A stretch of DNA of 64,000 nt from Solimonas sp036405815 (GTDB lineage Bacteria > Pseudomonadota > Gammaproteobacteria > Nevskiales > Nevskiaceae). The notes beneath the pieces were generated by a model, which did not search any database, was not told the origin of the DNA, and saw only the letters and a list, made by a program, of their open reading frames with translations. Position numbers and translations under genes: made by a program. Of the stretch, positions 49,784 through 56,834 are shown piece by piece. The first letter of the stretch is position 1. Every line of letters starts with the position of its first letter. The stretch covers positions 137,670-201,669 of the forward strand of contig DASWWX010000057.1 of assembly GCA_036405815.1 (NCBI GenBank), written 5' to 3'.

Positions 49784-50953
49784 ATGGGGCGCATCCTGAT
49801 CGCCACGCTGCCATTGGCCGGCCATCTGTATCCGGCGCTGGCGATCGCGTCGAAGCTGAGCCGTCGGGGTCATACCGTGGCCTGGGCGACGCCACCGGCG
49901 GGCCTGTCGAGTCGGTTGCTGGCTGACGGCCAGGTCTTTCCGCTGCCGTTGCTGGCTGAGCAGCCGCCGGATCTGGATCGGACGCAGGCGCGCGGGTTCG
50001 AGAGTGTCCGGACCTTCTTCGAGCACTATGCCCTGCCGATGGCGCGTCAGACGTTCGAGGCGTTGCGCGAGGCGGTCACGGTCTTTCAGCCGGACGCCTG
50101 GCTCGTCGATCATCAGATGGTGGGGGCGGCGATTGCGGCCCGCGCATCGGATCGGCCCTGGGCGACGCTGGCGACCAGCAGCGCTTCCATTCATCGTGTC
50201 CATCCGACGATGGATGCCTGGGTCGCCGATGCGCTCGGTCAGCTTCAAACCGAACTGCTGCCGGGCCGCCCGCCGGTCGAGCGCCCCGACTTCTCGCCTC
50301 ATGCGGTGATCGTGCCGTCGGTCGAGGCCCTGATCGGCGAGCGCCGTGCCCGGTTCGAGGCTGCTTATCACTTCGTTGGCCCGCTGCGCGACGAAGCGCG
50401 TGCGGATTCGCCCTTTCCCTGGTCGTGGCTGCAGCCGGATCGCCGCAAGATCCTGGTCTCTCTGGGCACTGTGAATCGCGATCTCGGTTCGCGCTTCTTC
50501 GAAATGATCTGCGATGCGATGCGCTTGTTGCCGGACGTCCAGGCGATCCTGGTCGCTCCCGAAACCGTGGCGGGCGGCGCGCCGGACAATGTCCTCGTGT
50601 GCCAGCAGGTGCCGCAGATATCCTTGCTGGCGCGGGTCGATGGCGTGCTTTGCCACGCCGGACACAACACCGTGTGCGAGGCCCTGGCGCAGGGCGTGCC
50701 CCTGATCGTCAGTCCGATCCGTCACGATCAGCCTTTGATTGCAGAGCAGGTGCTGCTCGCCGGCGCAGGTCTGTTCCTGCGGCATGGCAAAGCGACCGCG
50801 TCCGCCACCAGTGCCCTGATCCGGCAGCTCCTGGAGGACCCCGGCCCGCGGTCACGAGCGGCTGAATTGAGTGTCGCCATGAGGTCGGCTTCGGGCGCGG
50901 ACGGCGCTGCCGATGTGATCGAGCGGCTACTGACGCCGGGCGAGAGGCCATGA
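49784..50953 (+). CDS. MGT-type glycosyltransferase (GT1, UDP-sugar)
   Basis: A 389-residue GT-B enzyme. The N-terminal domain starts RILIATLPLAGHLYPALAIA with the catalytic-type His of GT1 enzymes in AGHLYP. The C-terminal donor domain has CHAGHNTVCEALAQGVPLIVSPIRHDQPLIAEQV, the HxGxxT...E...P...DQ signature for UDP-sugars. The family (YjiC, macrolide, sterol and carotenoid glycosyltransferases) usually glycosylates small lipophilic acceptors in the cytosol. A GTG directly before the ATG is an alternative start. It lies 24 bases after the ACP gene, and its stop overlaps the hydrolase start by 4 bases. The acceptor could be a steroid, hydroxy fatty acid or polyketide. Confidence 0.87.
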   Translation: MGRILIATLPLAGHLYPALAIASKLSRRGHTVAWATPPAGLSSRLLADGQVFPLPLLAEQPPDLDRTQARGFESVRTFFEHYALPMARQTFEALREAVTVFQPDAWLVDHQMVGAAIAARASDRPWATLATSSASIHRVHPTMDAWVADALGQLQTELLPGRPPVERPDFSPHAVIVPSVEALIGERRARFEAAYHFVGPLRDEARADSPFPWSWLQPDRRKILVSLGTVNRDLGSRFFEMICDAMRLLPDVQAILVAPETVAGGAPDNVLVCQQVPQISLLARVDGVLCHAGHNTVCEALAQGVPLIVSPIRHDQPLIAEQVLLAGAGLFLRHGKATASATSALIRQLLEDPGPRSRAAELSVAMRSASGADGAADVIERLLTPGERP

Positions 50954-51759
50954 CGACGGACTCTGATGCGGTGTGCTGGGTCGATCGGGAGGGGCTGCGG
51001 CTCTGCAGCCTGTCGTTGGGTCCCTTTCGCCGCACGTCGCCGACGGCGGCCCCGGTACTGATGATGCACGGATGGGTGACCGGCAACATGGCGACGTGGT
51101 ACCCGAGCTATGCGCTGGCGCTGGCGCGGGATCGACAGGTCGTGCTGTTCGATCAGCGCGGTCATGGGGAGAGCCACCTGGGCGATGTGGCGCGCCGCAT
51201 CGGGTTTTCGCTGGATACCCTTTCCGGCGATCTCGATGCCGTTCTGGAGACGCATCGCCTGGGCCAGACGCCGGTCGATCTCGTCGGCTACAGCATGGGC
51301 GCGGTGTCCGCGTTGCACTACGCGATCAGCCACCGCAACCGCGTGCGACGGCTCGTGCTGCTCGACGCGCCGGTTCCACCCAGCCGGTATGTTGCGCCGT
51401 ATCTGTCGACTATCGAGAGCCCGGACGATCTGCACCGCTTCTTCGGCGGGTTGAAATGGATGACCGAGGGGCGCCGTCGAACGCGCAGCCGTCAACGCGC
51501 ATCACGACTGCTGTTCGAGACCGAATTGCTGCGAGATGTCGCGGCCATGGACTTTCCATCGTCCGCTCAACTGGCATCGCTGCCGATACCGGTGCTCATG
51601 GTCTATGGCACGCGCTCGCCGTTCAGGGCCGCCGGCACCGAGCTCGCGCGGCAGCTGCCGAACGCACGCCTGGCGTGGCTGGATGCGGATCACGATCTGG
51701 TGTTCGAGCACGCCCCCGCGCTTGTGTCGATGATCCAGACCTTTCTGGATCCACCATGA
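50950..51759 (+). CDS. Alpha/beta hydrolase
   Basis: A 269-residue alpha/beta hydrolase: oxyanion loop LMMHGWVTGN, DQRGHGES, nucleophile elbow GYSMG with Ser115, and catalytic His248 in DADHDLVFEH. No signal peptide is present. It overlaps the glycosyltransferase gene upstream and the condensation-like gene downstream (ATGA on both sides). In such a setting it could be a thioesterase for the ACP, an esterase that trims the product, or an acyltransferase; the sequence does not decide. An Arg-rich cap segment (EGRRRTRSRQRASR) is unusual. Confidence 0.83.
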   Translation: MTTDSDAVCWVDREGLRLCSLSLGPFRRTSPTAAPVLMMHGWVTGNMATWYPSYALALARDRQVVLFDQRGHGESHLGDVARRIGFSLDTLSGDLDAVLETHRLGQTPVDLVGYSMGAVSALHYAISHRNRVRRLVLLDAPVPPSRYVAPYLSTIESPDDLHRFFGGLKWMTEGRRRTRSRQRASRLLFETELLRDVAAMDFPSSAQLASLPIPVLMVYGTRSPFRAAGTELARQLPNARLAWLDADHDLVFEHAPALVSMIQTFLDPP

Positions 51760-53000
51760 GCGCGCGCCGGTACTGGCGTCGCGTGACGCCGATGGAACGT
51801 CTGGCAATGGTGGTCCACCAGGCCTACCGCTATCACGTCGATGGCGTGCTCGAATGCGAGGGGCAGGTCGATCCCGAACAATTGCGGGCTGCCGTCGCGC
51901 GAGCCGCCGAATGCAATCCGGGGTTGCGGGTCCGGTTGCGCGGGCGCTCCGGATGGTCGCGCTGGATCGATAGCGGCATCGCCCCGGCGGTCCGCGTGCT
52001 CGCATGCGCGGACTGGGACGGCGATAGCGATCGCGGTGCGGACTTTCTCGAGGCACCGTTCGACGTGGTCGGTGGTGGGGCGATTGCGGACGTGCTGCTG
52101 GTGCCCTGTCGGGACGGCCGCACGCGGCTGGTCTTCCGCACGGCGCATGCGGCGGTCGATGGGCGGGGTTGCATGCACTGGATGACGGAGGTGTTGCGGG
52201 CCATGCGCGGAGAGCCGCTGGTCGGCGCGCCGTCGAGCCTGACCGATACCGACATCCATCGTCGCTATCGCGAGCAGCTGCCTGCCCGGCAGCAAGCGTC
52301 GCAAGCGGCGCCCACCTGCCTCTCGGTGCTGGCGCCGTCGTCGCACGGCCGGCAGCCGCTGCGCTATCTCTGGCGGCGTATCAGCCTGAATCGTTCTGTC
52401 AGCCATCTGCTGCCGAAGGTCGCGATTTTTCTGGCGCAATGGGCGCGGCGCGAATCGCAGGGGCCGATCGCGTTCACGATTCCGGTCGACTACCGCGGCT
52501 TGCGCACCCCGGAGCTGGGAACCGGCAATCTCACCGGCTACCTGCGGCTCGACGTGGACGAGGCGGCAACACCTCGCACGCTGATGAAGCAACTCAACGA
52601 TCGCATCCGTGAGTTCGCCGACTGCAGGACGTTTCCGGGTGCCGACGCGATGCGCTGGCTGCCGCTGTCCCTGTTGCAGCAGCGCATGCGACCCATGGAC
52701 CCCGAGTTGCTGTACCGGCCCCGGCCCGGTGCGCCGAGCGGCGGTCTGGTGTCGATGGGCACGTTTCGTCTCTCGGACTACGACGGCCCCGGGTTTCGCG
52801 CCTGCGGCATCTACGGCATTCCGGGCGCGGTGGGACGGCTCAATGTCCTGTTCGGCAATACCGACCGGGGTGCGCAGCTGCTGTTCACCGCCCCTGCAGC
52901 CTATAACGCCGACGGGCAGCTCGACACGATGATCGAGGCGCTGCAGCGCCGATTCTCGGGTGGCCCTGCGGACAGTCCGGCCGACGGCGCGGCGTCGTGA
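51756..53000 (+). CDS. Condensation/PapA-like acyltransferase A
   Basis: A 414-residue protein of the condensation-domain/wax-ester-synthase/PapA fold. The active-site motif is HAAVDG (His131, Asp135), i.e. HxxxDG with the first His of HHxxxDG replaced by Ala. N-terminal ECNPGLRVRLRGR and the later FTIPVDYRGL and GNLTGYLRLDVD match the N-lobe strand and the latch region of the fold. The C-terminal half is typical length, so the protein is a complete stand-alone domain with no adenylation or carrier part. It should transfer an acyl group from ACP or CoA to a hydroxyl or amine. The first codon overlaps the hydrolase stop and the end overlaps acyltransferase B. Confidence 0.8.
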   Translation: MSARRYWRRVTPMERLAMVVHQAYRYHVDGVLECEGQVDPEQLRAAVARAAECNPGLRVRLRGRSGWSRWIDSGIAPAVRVLACADWDGDSDRGADFLEAPFDVVGGGAIADVLLVPCRDGRTRLVFRTAHAAVDGRGCMHWMTEVLRAMRGEPLVGAPSSLTDTDIHRRYREQLPARQQASQAAPTCLSVLAPSSHGRQPLRYLWRRISLNRSVSHLLPKVAIFLAQWARRESQGPIAFTIPVDYRGLRTPELGTGNLTGYLRLDVDEAATPRTLMKQLNDRIREFADCRTFPGADAMRWLPLSLLQQRMRPMDPELLYRPRPGAPSGGLVSMGTFRLSDYDGPGFRACGIYGIPGAVGRLNVLFGNTDRGAQLLFTAPAAYNADGQLDTMIEALQRRFSGGPADSPADGAAS

Positions 53001-54241
53001 CGGCTCGAACGCCGCTGCCGGCGCTGGGGCCGATCACCGCCATCGATCGGCGACTCTCCGTCGTGGAGCACTATCACGCCTGCGTGGGAACGCATGCCGC
53101 GACCCTGGAGACGCGACGCGAGGCGCGCATCGTGCTGGAAGGCGAGGGCGATTTGCCGCGAGCGGTCTGGCAACAGGCATTGGACCGCGTCGTTGCCGTG
53201 AACCCCGGGCTGCGCCTTCGCCTTCGCAGAGACTGCTGGCCGATTCGCTGGAGCAGCGATGCACCCGCGCCCCAAGTCCGCTGGGTCGATGATTGCGAGT
53301 GGGATGTCCGATCGCAGCGCGGCTCCGGCTTCATTTCTGACGGCGCGATCTCGCTCGAAGACGGACCCTGTTTCGAGCTGATCGTGGCGCGTCGTCGCGG
53401 TGGCGGCCTGCTGGTGATTCTGCGCAGTTTTCACGCCGTGTTCGACGGCGGTGGCTACCTGCATTTTCTCCAGGAACTGTTCCGAGCGCTGCGCGGCGAG
53501 GCGCCGCTTGGCACCAATGCCGCGTTCAGCGACGTGGATCTGGTACGCAGCCTCGATGTTCGCCACACGACTTCCCGGCACGTGCCGACCTGTGGTCTGA
53601 CCGGCACCCCGCAGGGACGCGCGCGTGGCGATGAATGGCGGCGGATTTCGCTCGGCCGGCCGCGACCGCGCCTGATGGCGCGTGCCGCCGTCGTGATGGC
53701 GAATCATGCGCATCAGTTCAGCAGCGCGCCGGCGCTGATCGCCGTGCCCGTGGATCTGCGCCGTCACTGCCCCGGGCTGAGGTCGACGATGAACTTCAGC
53801 AACATGCTGCTGGTGCCATTGCAGCCGGGCGACGACGAGCAGGTCTTCCAGGCGCGGCTGTCATCGATGCTGGCGCAGCGCATGGAGCTGGCGCTGCCGC
53901 GCGCGCTCGACGCCTTGGTCTGGCTGCCGCTGCCGTGGCTCGATCGTCTGGTGTCCCGTACGGCCGGCAATTTCCACCGTCGTCGGCCGCTGGAAACCGT
54001 GGTCGTCAGCAATCTCGGCGCCGTCGACACGGCGGCGCTCGGGGCGCCCGGGTTCCGTCTTCGGGCCCTGATTCCGGAGCCCTTGCCGGGCAACGCCTTT
54101 GCTGCCCTCAGCAGCGTGGACGGCCAGGTCGAGATGGTCCTCAACCTGCCTCACGTCCTGGGCGACGGCGGTCGCTTTGACCGGCTGGAGGCCTATCTGC
54201 GGACGCATCTGGCTGACGAGACCGCTACTACTTTTGAATGA
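52997..54241 (+). CDS. Condensation/PapA-like acyltransferase B
   Basis: A 414-residue relative of the preceding protein, with GTG start inside its stop codon. The motif is FHAVFDGGG (His146, Asp150); again only the second His is present. The region VAVNPGLRLRLRRD matches AECNPGLRVRLRGR of acyltransferase A, VPVDLRRHCPGLRSTMNFSNMLLVPL aligns with its latch segment, and NLPHVLGDGGRFDRLE forms the C-terminal end. Both are equally long but differ over most positions, so they are old paralogues with probably different donors or acceptors: two successive acylations, or a heterodimer. Last gene of the operon; a CCGGCC/GGCCGG hairpin follows at 54300-54316. Confidence 0.8.
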   Translation: MTARTPLPALGPITAIDRRLSVVEHYHACVGTHAATLETRREARIVLEGEGDLPRAVWQQALDRVVAVNPGLRLRLRRDCWPIRWSSDAPAPQVRWVDDCEWDVRSQRGSGFISDGAISLEDGPCFELIVARRRGGGLLVILRSFHAVFDGGGYLHFLQELFRALRGEAPLGTNAAFSDVDLVRSLDVRHTTSRHVPTCGLTGTPQGRARGDEWRRISLGRPRPRLMARAAVVMANHAHQFSSAPALIAVPVDLRRHCPGLRSTMNFSNMLLVPLQPGDDEQVFQARLSSMLAQRMELALPRALDALVWLPLPWLDRLVSRTAGNFHRRRPLETVVVSNLGAVDTAALGAPGFRLRALIPEPLPGNAFAALSSVDGQVEMVLNLPHVLGDGGRFDRLEAYLRTHLADETATTFE

Positions 54242-54299
54242 AGCCTCCGCCTCGGGCGGCGGGCTAGGCTGCTGTCATCGCAAGGGTACGCATCGGCGT

Positions 54300-54316
54300 C
54301 CGGCCTGTTCGGCCGG
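54300..54316. other. Short hairpin upstream of thiolase gene
   Basis: A 6-bp perfect stem CCGGCC with loop TGTTC, 20 bases before the thiolase start, lies in the 95-base gap after the acyltransferase operon. There is no T run. It may weakly separate the two units. Confidence 0.3.
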
Positions 54317-54336
54317 CTGCCCCACGGAGAGCATGG

Positions 54337-55542
54337 ATGACTGAAGCAGTGATCGTGTCCGTCGCCCGCACGGGCATCGGCAAGGCTTATCGCGGTGCGT
54401 TCAACGACACCGAGGCGCCGGTGCTGGGCGGGCACGTCATCAAGGCGGCCGTCGCGCGTGCCGGCATCGACCCCAAGGAAGTGGACGACGTGATCCTCGG
54501 CTGCGCCGCGCAGCAGGGCACGCAGGCCTACAACCTCGGCCGCCTCTGCGCCTACACCGGCGGCCTGCCGGACACGGTGCCGGGCATGACCCTGGACCGT
54601 CAGTGCGGCTCGGGCCTGATGTCGATCGGCTTCGCCGCCAAGAACATCCTGGCCGGCGAGCAGGACGTCGTCGTCGCCGGCGGCCTGGAGTCGATCTCGC
54701 TGGTGCAGAACAAGCACAAGAACAGCTATCGCTTCATCTCGCAGGCCGTGCTCGCCGCGCAGCCCAAGGCTTATATCCAGATGATCGAGACGGCGGAGAT
54801 CGTCGCCGAGCGCTACAACATCTCGCGCGCCGCGCAGGACGAGTTCAGCCTGGAAAGCCAGAAGCGCACGGCCGCGGCGCAGGCCGCCGGCAAGTTCGAC
54901 GACGAGATCGCGCCGATCACGGTGCAGAAGCAGTTGTTCGACAAGGAAGGCAACCCGACCGAGAAGCAGTCGGTGACCCTGTCCAAGGACGAGGGCAATC
55001 GCGCCGACACCACGCTGGAAGGCCTCAACGGCCTGAAGCCGGTGTGGAAGGACGGCCAGTTCGTGAAGCAGGGCCAGTTCATCACCGCCGGCAACGCCTC
55101 GCAGCTGTCCGACGGCGCCGCCGTCGCGCTGCTGATGAGCAACCAGGGCGCCAAGGATCGCGGCTTGAAGCCGCTGGGCATCTACCGCGGCATCGCGGTG
55201 GCCGGCTGCAACCCGGACGAGATGGGCATCGGCCCGGTGTTCGCGGTGCCGAAGCTGCTCGCCAAGCACGGCCTCAAGGTGTCCGACATCGGCCTGTGGG
55301 AGCTCAATGAAGCTTTCGCCTGCCAGGTGCTGTACTGCCGCGACACGCTCGGCATCCCGCAGGACCGCCTCAACGTCAACGGCGGTGCGATCGCGATCGG
55401 CCATCCGTTCGGCATGTCGGGTGCACGCATGGTCATGCACGCGCTGATCGAGGGTCGGCGCCGCGGCGTGAAATACGTGGTCACGACGATGTGCATCGGC
55501 GGCGGCATGGGTGCCGCCGGGCTGTTCGAGATTCCGGGTTAA
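54337..55542 (+). CDS. Acetyl-CoA C-acyltransferase (thiolase, FadA5-like)
   Basis: A 401-residue thiolase with full catalytic set: Cys90 in TLDRQCGSGLMSIGFA, LWELNEAFACQ, GGAIAIGHPFGMSG with the active His, and TTMCIGGGMGAAGLFE with the second Cys. A CGGAGAG ribosome site precedes the ATG. Length and N-terminus (EAVIVSVARTGIGKAYRG) fit degradative thiolases such as FadA5, which shortens the cholesterol side chain, but sequence alone does not separate this from aromatic or fatty-acid thiolases. It begins the last rightward group, which continues with an RND permease pair. Confidence 0.87.
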   Translation: MTEAVIVSVARTGIGKAYRGAFNDTEAPVLGGHVIKAAVARAGIDPKEVDDVILGCAAQQGTQAYNLGRLCAYTGGLPDTVPGMTLDRQCGSGLMSIGFAAKNILAGEQDVVVAGGLESISLVQNKHKNSYRFISQAVLAAQPKAYIQMIETAEIVAERYNISRAAQDEFSLESQKRTAAAQAAGKFDDEIAPITVQKQLFDKEGNPTEKQSVTLSKDEGNRADTTLEGLNGLKPVWKDGQFVKQGQFITAGNASQLSDGAAVALLMSNQGAKDRGLKPLGIYRGIAVAGCNPDEMGIGPVFAVPKLLAKHGLKVSDIGLWELNEAFACQVLYCRDTLGIPQDRLNVNGGAIAIGHPFGMSGARMVMHALIEGRRRGVKYVVTTMCIGGGMGAAGLFEIPG

Positions 55543-55673
55543 ATCGGCCCGATCGGCGTCCTCTTGCCGTTCGAAGCCTGAGGACTCCAGACTGGGTGAG
55601 GGGCAGTGCCGGCTCCGCTGAGCGCTGGACAAGATCGCCCGGACGAGCCGGGCAGATGGAGTGAGGATCCATC

Positions 55674-56834
55674 ATGACAACGACAAATGCCGCGGCGCTG
55701 GCCGCTCAGAAGGGATCGTTTGCGCGCGGCTGGCCGTCGCTGGTCCTGACGGTGCTGGTGTTGCTGGCCGCGCTGTATTCGTTCTCTCACCGGCCGCCGC
55801 CGCCGTTCGCGGCGACGCAGGTGCACCCCAGCGGCTTGCTGATCAACGCGCTCGCGCACCAGGGCGACCGCTGGCTCGCGGTCGGTGAACAGGGCCATAT
55901 CCTGGTGGCCGACGATGCCGAGGGACCGTGGCGAGCCGCGCAGATTGCACCACACCGCGAATCGACCCTGACCGCCGTTCGATTCGTGGCGCCGAAGGTC
56001 GCTGTCGCCGTGGGTCACGACGCCTGGATCCTGCGCAGCGAGGACGGCGGCGAGACCTGGAAAGAGGTGGCGTTCTCGGCCGAGCAATCCGATCCGCTGC
56101 TCGGAATCGCCGGCCCCTATGACGGCAAGCTCTACGCCCACGGTGCGTTCGGAAAGCTCATGGTGTCTTCCGATCTCGGCGCAACCTGGTCGGCGCTGGC
56201 CCTGGTCGAGGAGGGCGGCGCCAAGCCGGCGGCCGCCGCGCCGCCCCGGTCCGATCCGGAAGACGAGGACTACGATCCGTTCGCCGCCTACACGCGCGGC
56301 GGTGGTGGCAATGACGACGGCAGTCTCAGCGAGCGACATCTGAACGCGATGCTGCAGAGCCGGGACGGCACGCTGTGGCTGGCCGGCGAACGCGGCTTGC
56401 TGGCCCGATCGAGCAACGGCGGCGAGACCTGGAAGGTGCTGGAGCCGGTCTATGCCGGGTCGTGGTTTGGCCTGCTGGAACTCCCCTCGGGCGGCATCCT
56501 CGTTCACGGCATGCGTGGCAACGTCTACGTCAGCCGCAACGGCGGCGCGAACTGGACCAAGGCCCAGGTGCCGATGCCGCTGTCGCTGTTCAGCGGTGCG
56601 ATCGACGGTGACGGCAACGTGATGCTGGTCGGCGCTGCCGACGCGATCTTCAAATCAACGGACAACGGCATGAGCTTTACGCTGGTATCGCAGCAGGATC
56701 GTCGCAGCATCGCGTCGATCATTCCGCTGCAAAGCGGCGGCTGGCTGACCGGCGGCGAGGCGGGTATCAAGCGGCAGTGGCCGCGAGACGAACGCGCCGA
56801 CTCCGCATCGGCGACAACCGGAGGTGTGCCGTGA
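55674..56834 (+). CDS. YCF48-like beta-propeller protein, membrane-anchored
   Basis: A 386-residue protein: a short cytosolic tail, one membrane segment (about 20-38, SLVLTVLVLLAALYSF), then a propeller with Asp-box-like repeats (ILRSEDGGETWKEV, KLMVSSDLGATWSALA, RSSNGGETWKVLE, YVSRNGGANWTKA, KSTDNGMSF). These match the YCF48/sialidase-type BNR motifs. An acidic/Gly-rich insert lies at about 185-220. Its stop overlaps the GTG of the RND permease gene, and such pairs are commonly seen next to each other in steroid- and terpenoid-degrading proteobacteria; it is probably a periplasmic partner of the permease. Confidence 0.82.
   Translation: MTTTNAAALAAQKGSFARGWPSLVLTVLVLLAALYSFSHRPPPPFAATQVHPSGLLINALAHQGDRWLAVGEQGHILVADDAEGPWRAAQIAPHRESTLTAVRFVAPKVAVAVGHDAWILRSEDGGETWKEVAFSAEQSDPLLGIAGPYDGKLYAHGAFGKLMVSSDLGATWSALALVEEGGAKPAAAAPPRSDPEDEDYDPFAAYTRGGGGNDDGSLSERHLNAMLQSRDGTLWLAGERGLLARSSNGGETWKVLEPVYAGSWFGLLELPSGGILVHGMRGNVYVSRNGGANWTKAQVPMPLSLFSGAIDGDGNVMLVGAADAIFKSTDNGMSFTLVSQQDRRSIASIIPLQSGGWLTGGEAGIKRQWPRDERADSASATTGGVP

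Noticed and set aside
49469..54241. Truncated NRPS or PKS cluster
   Set aside because: There are no adenylation, ketosynthase or thiolation-linked modules; each gene is complete with overlapping starts and stops, so it is a self-contained operon rather than a remnant.
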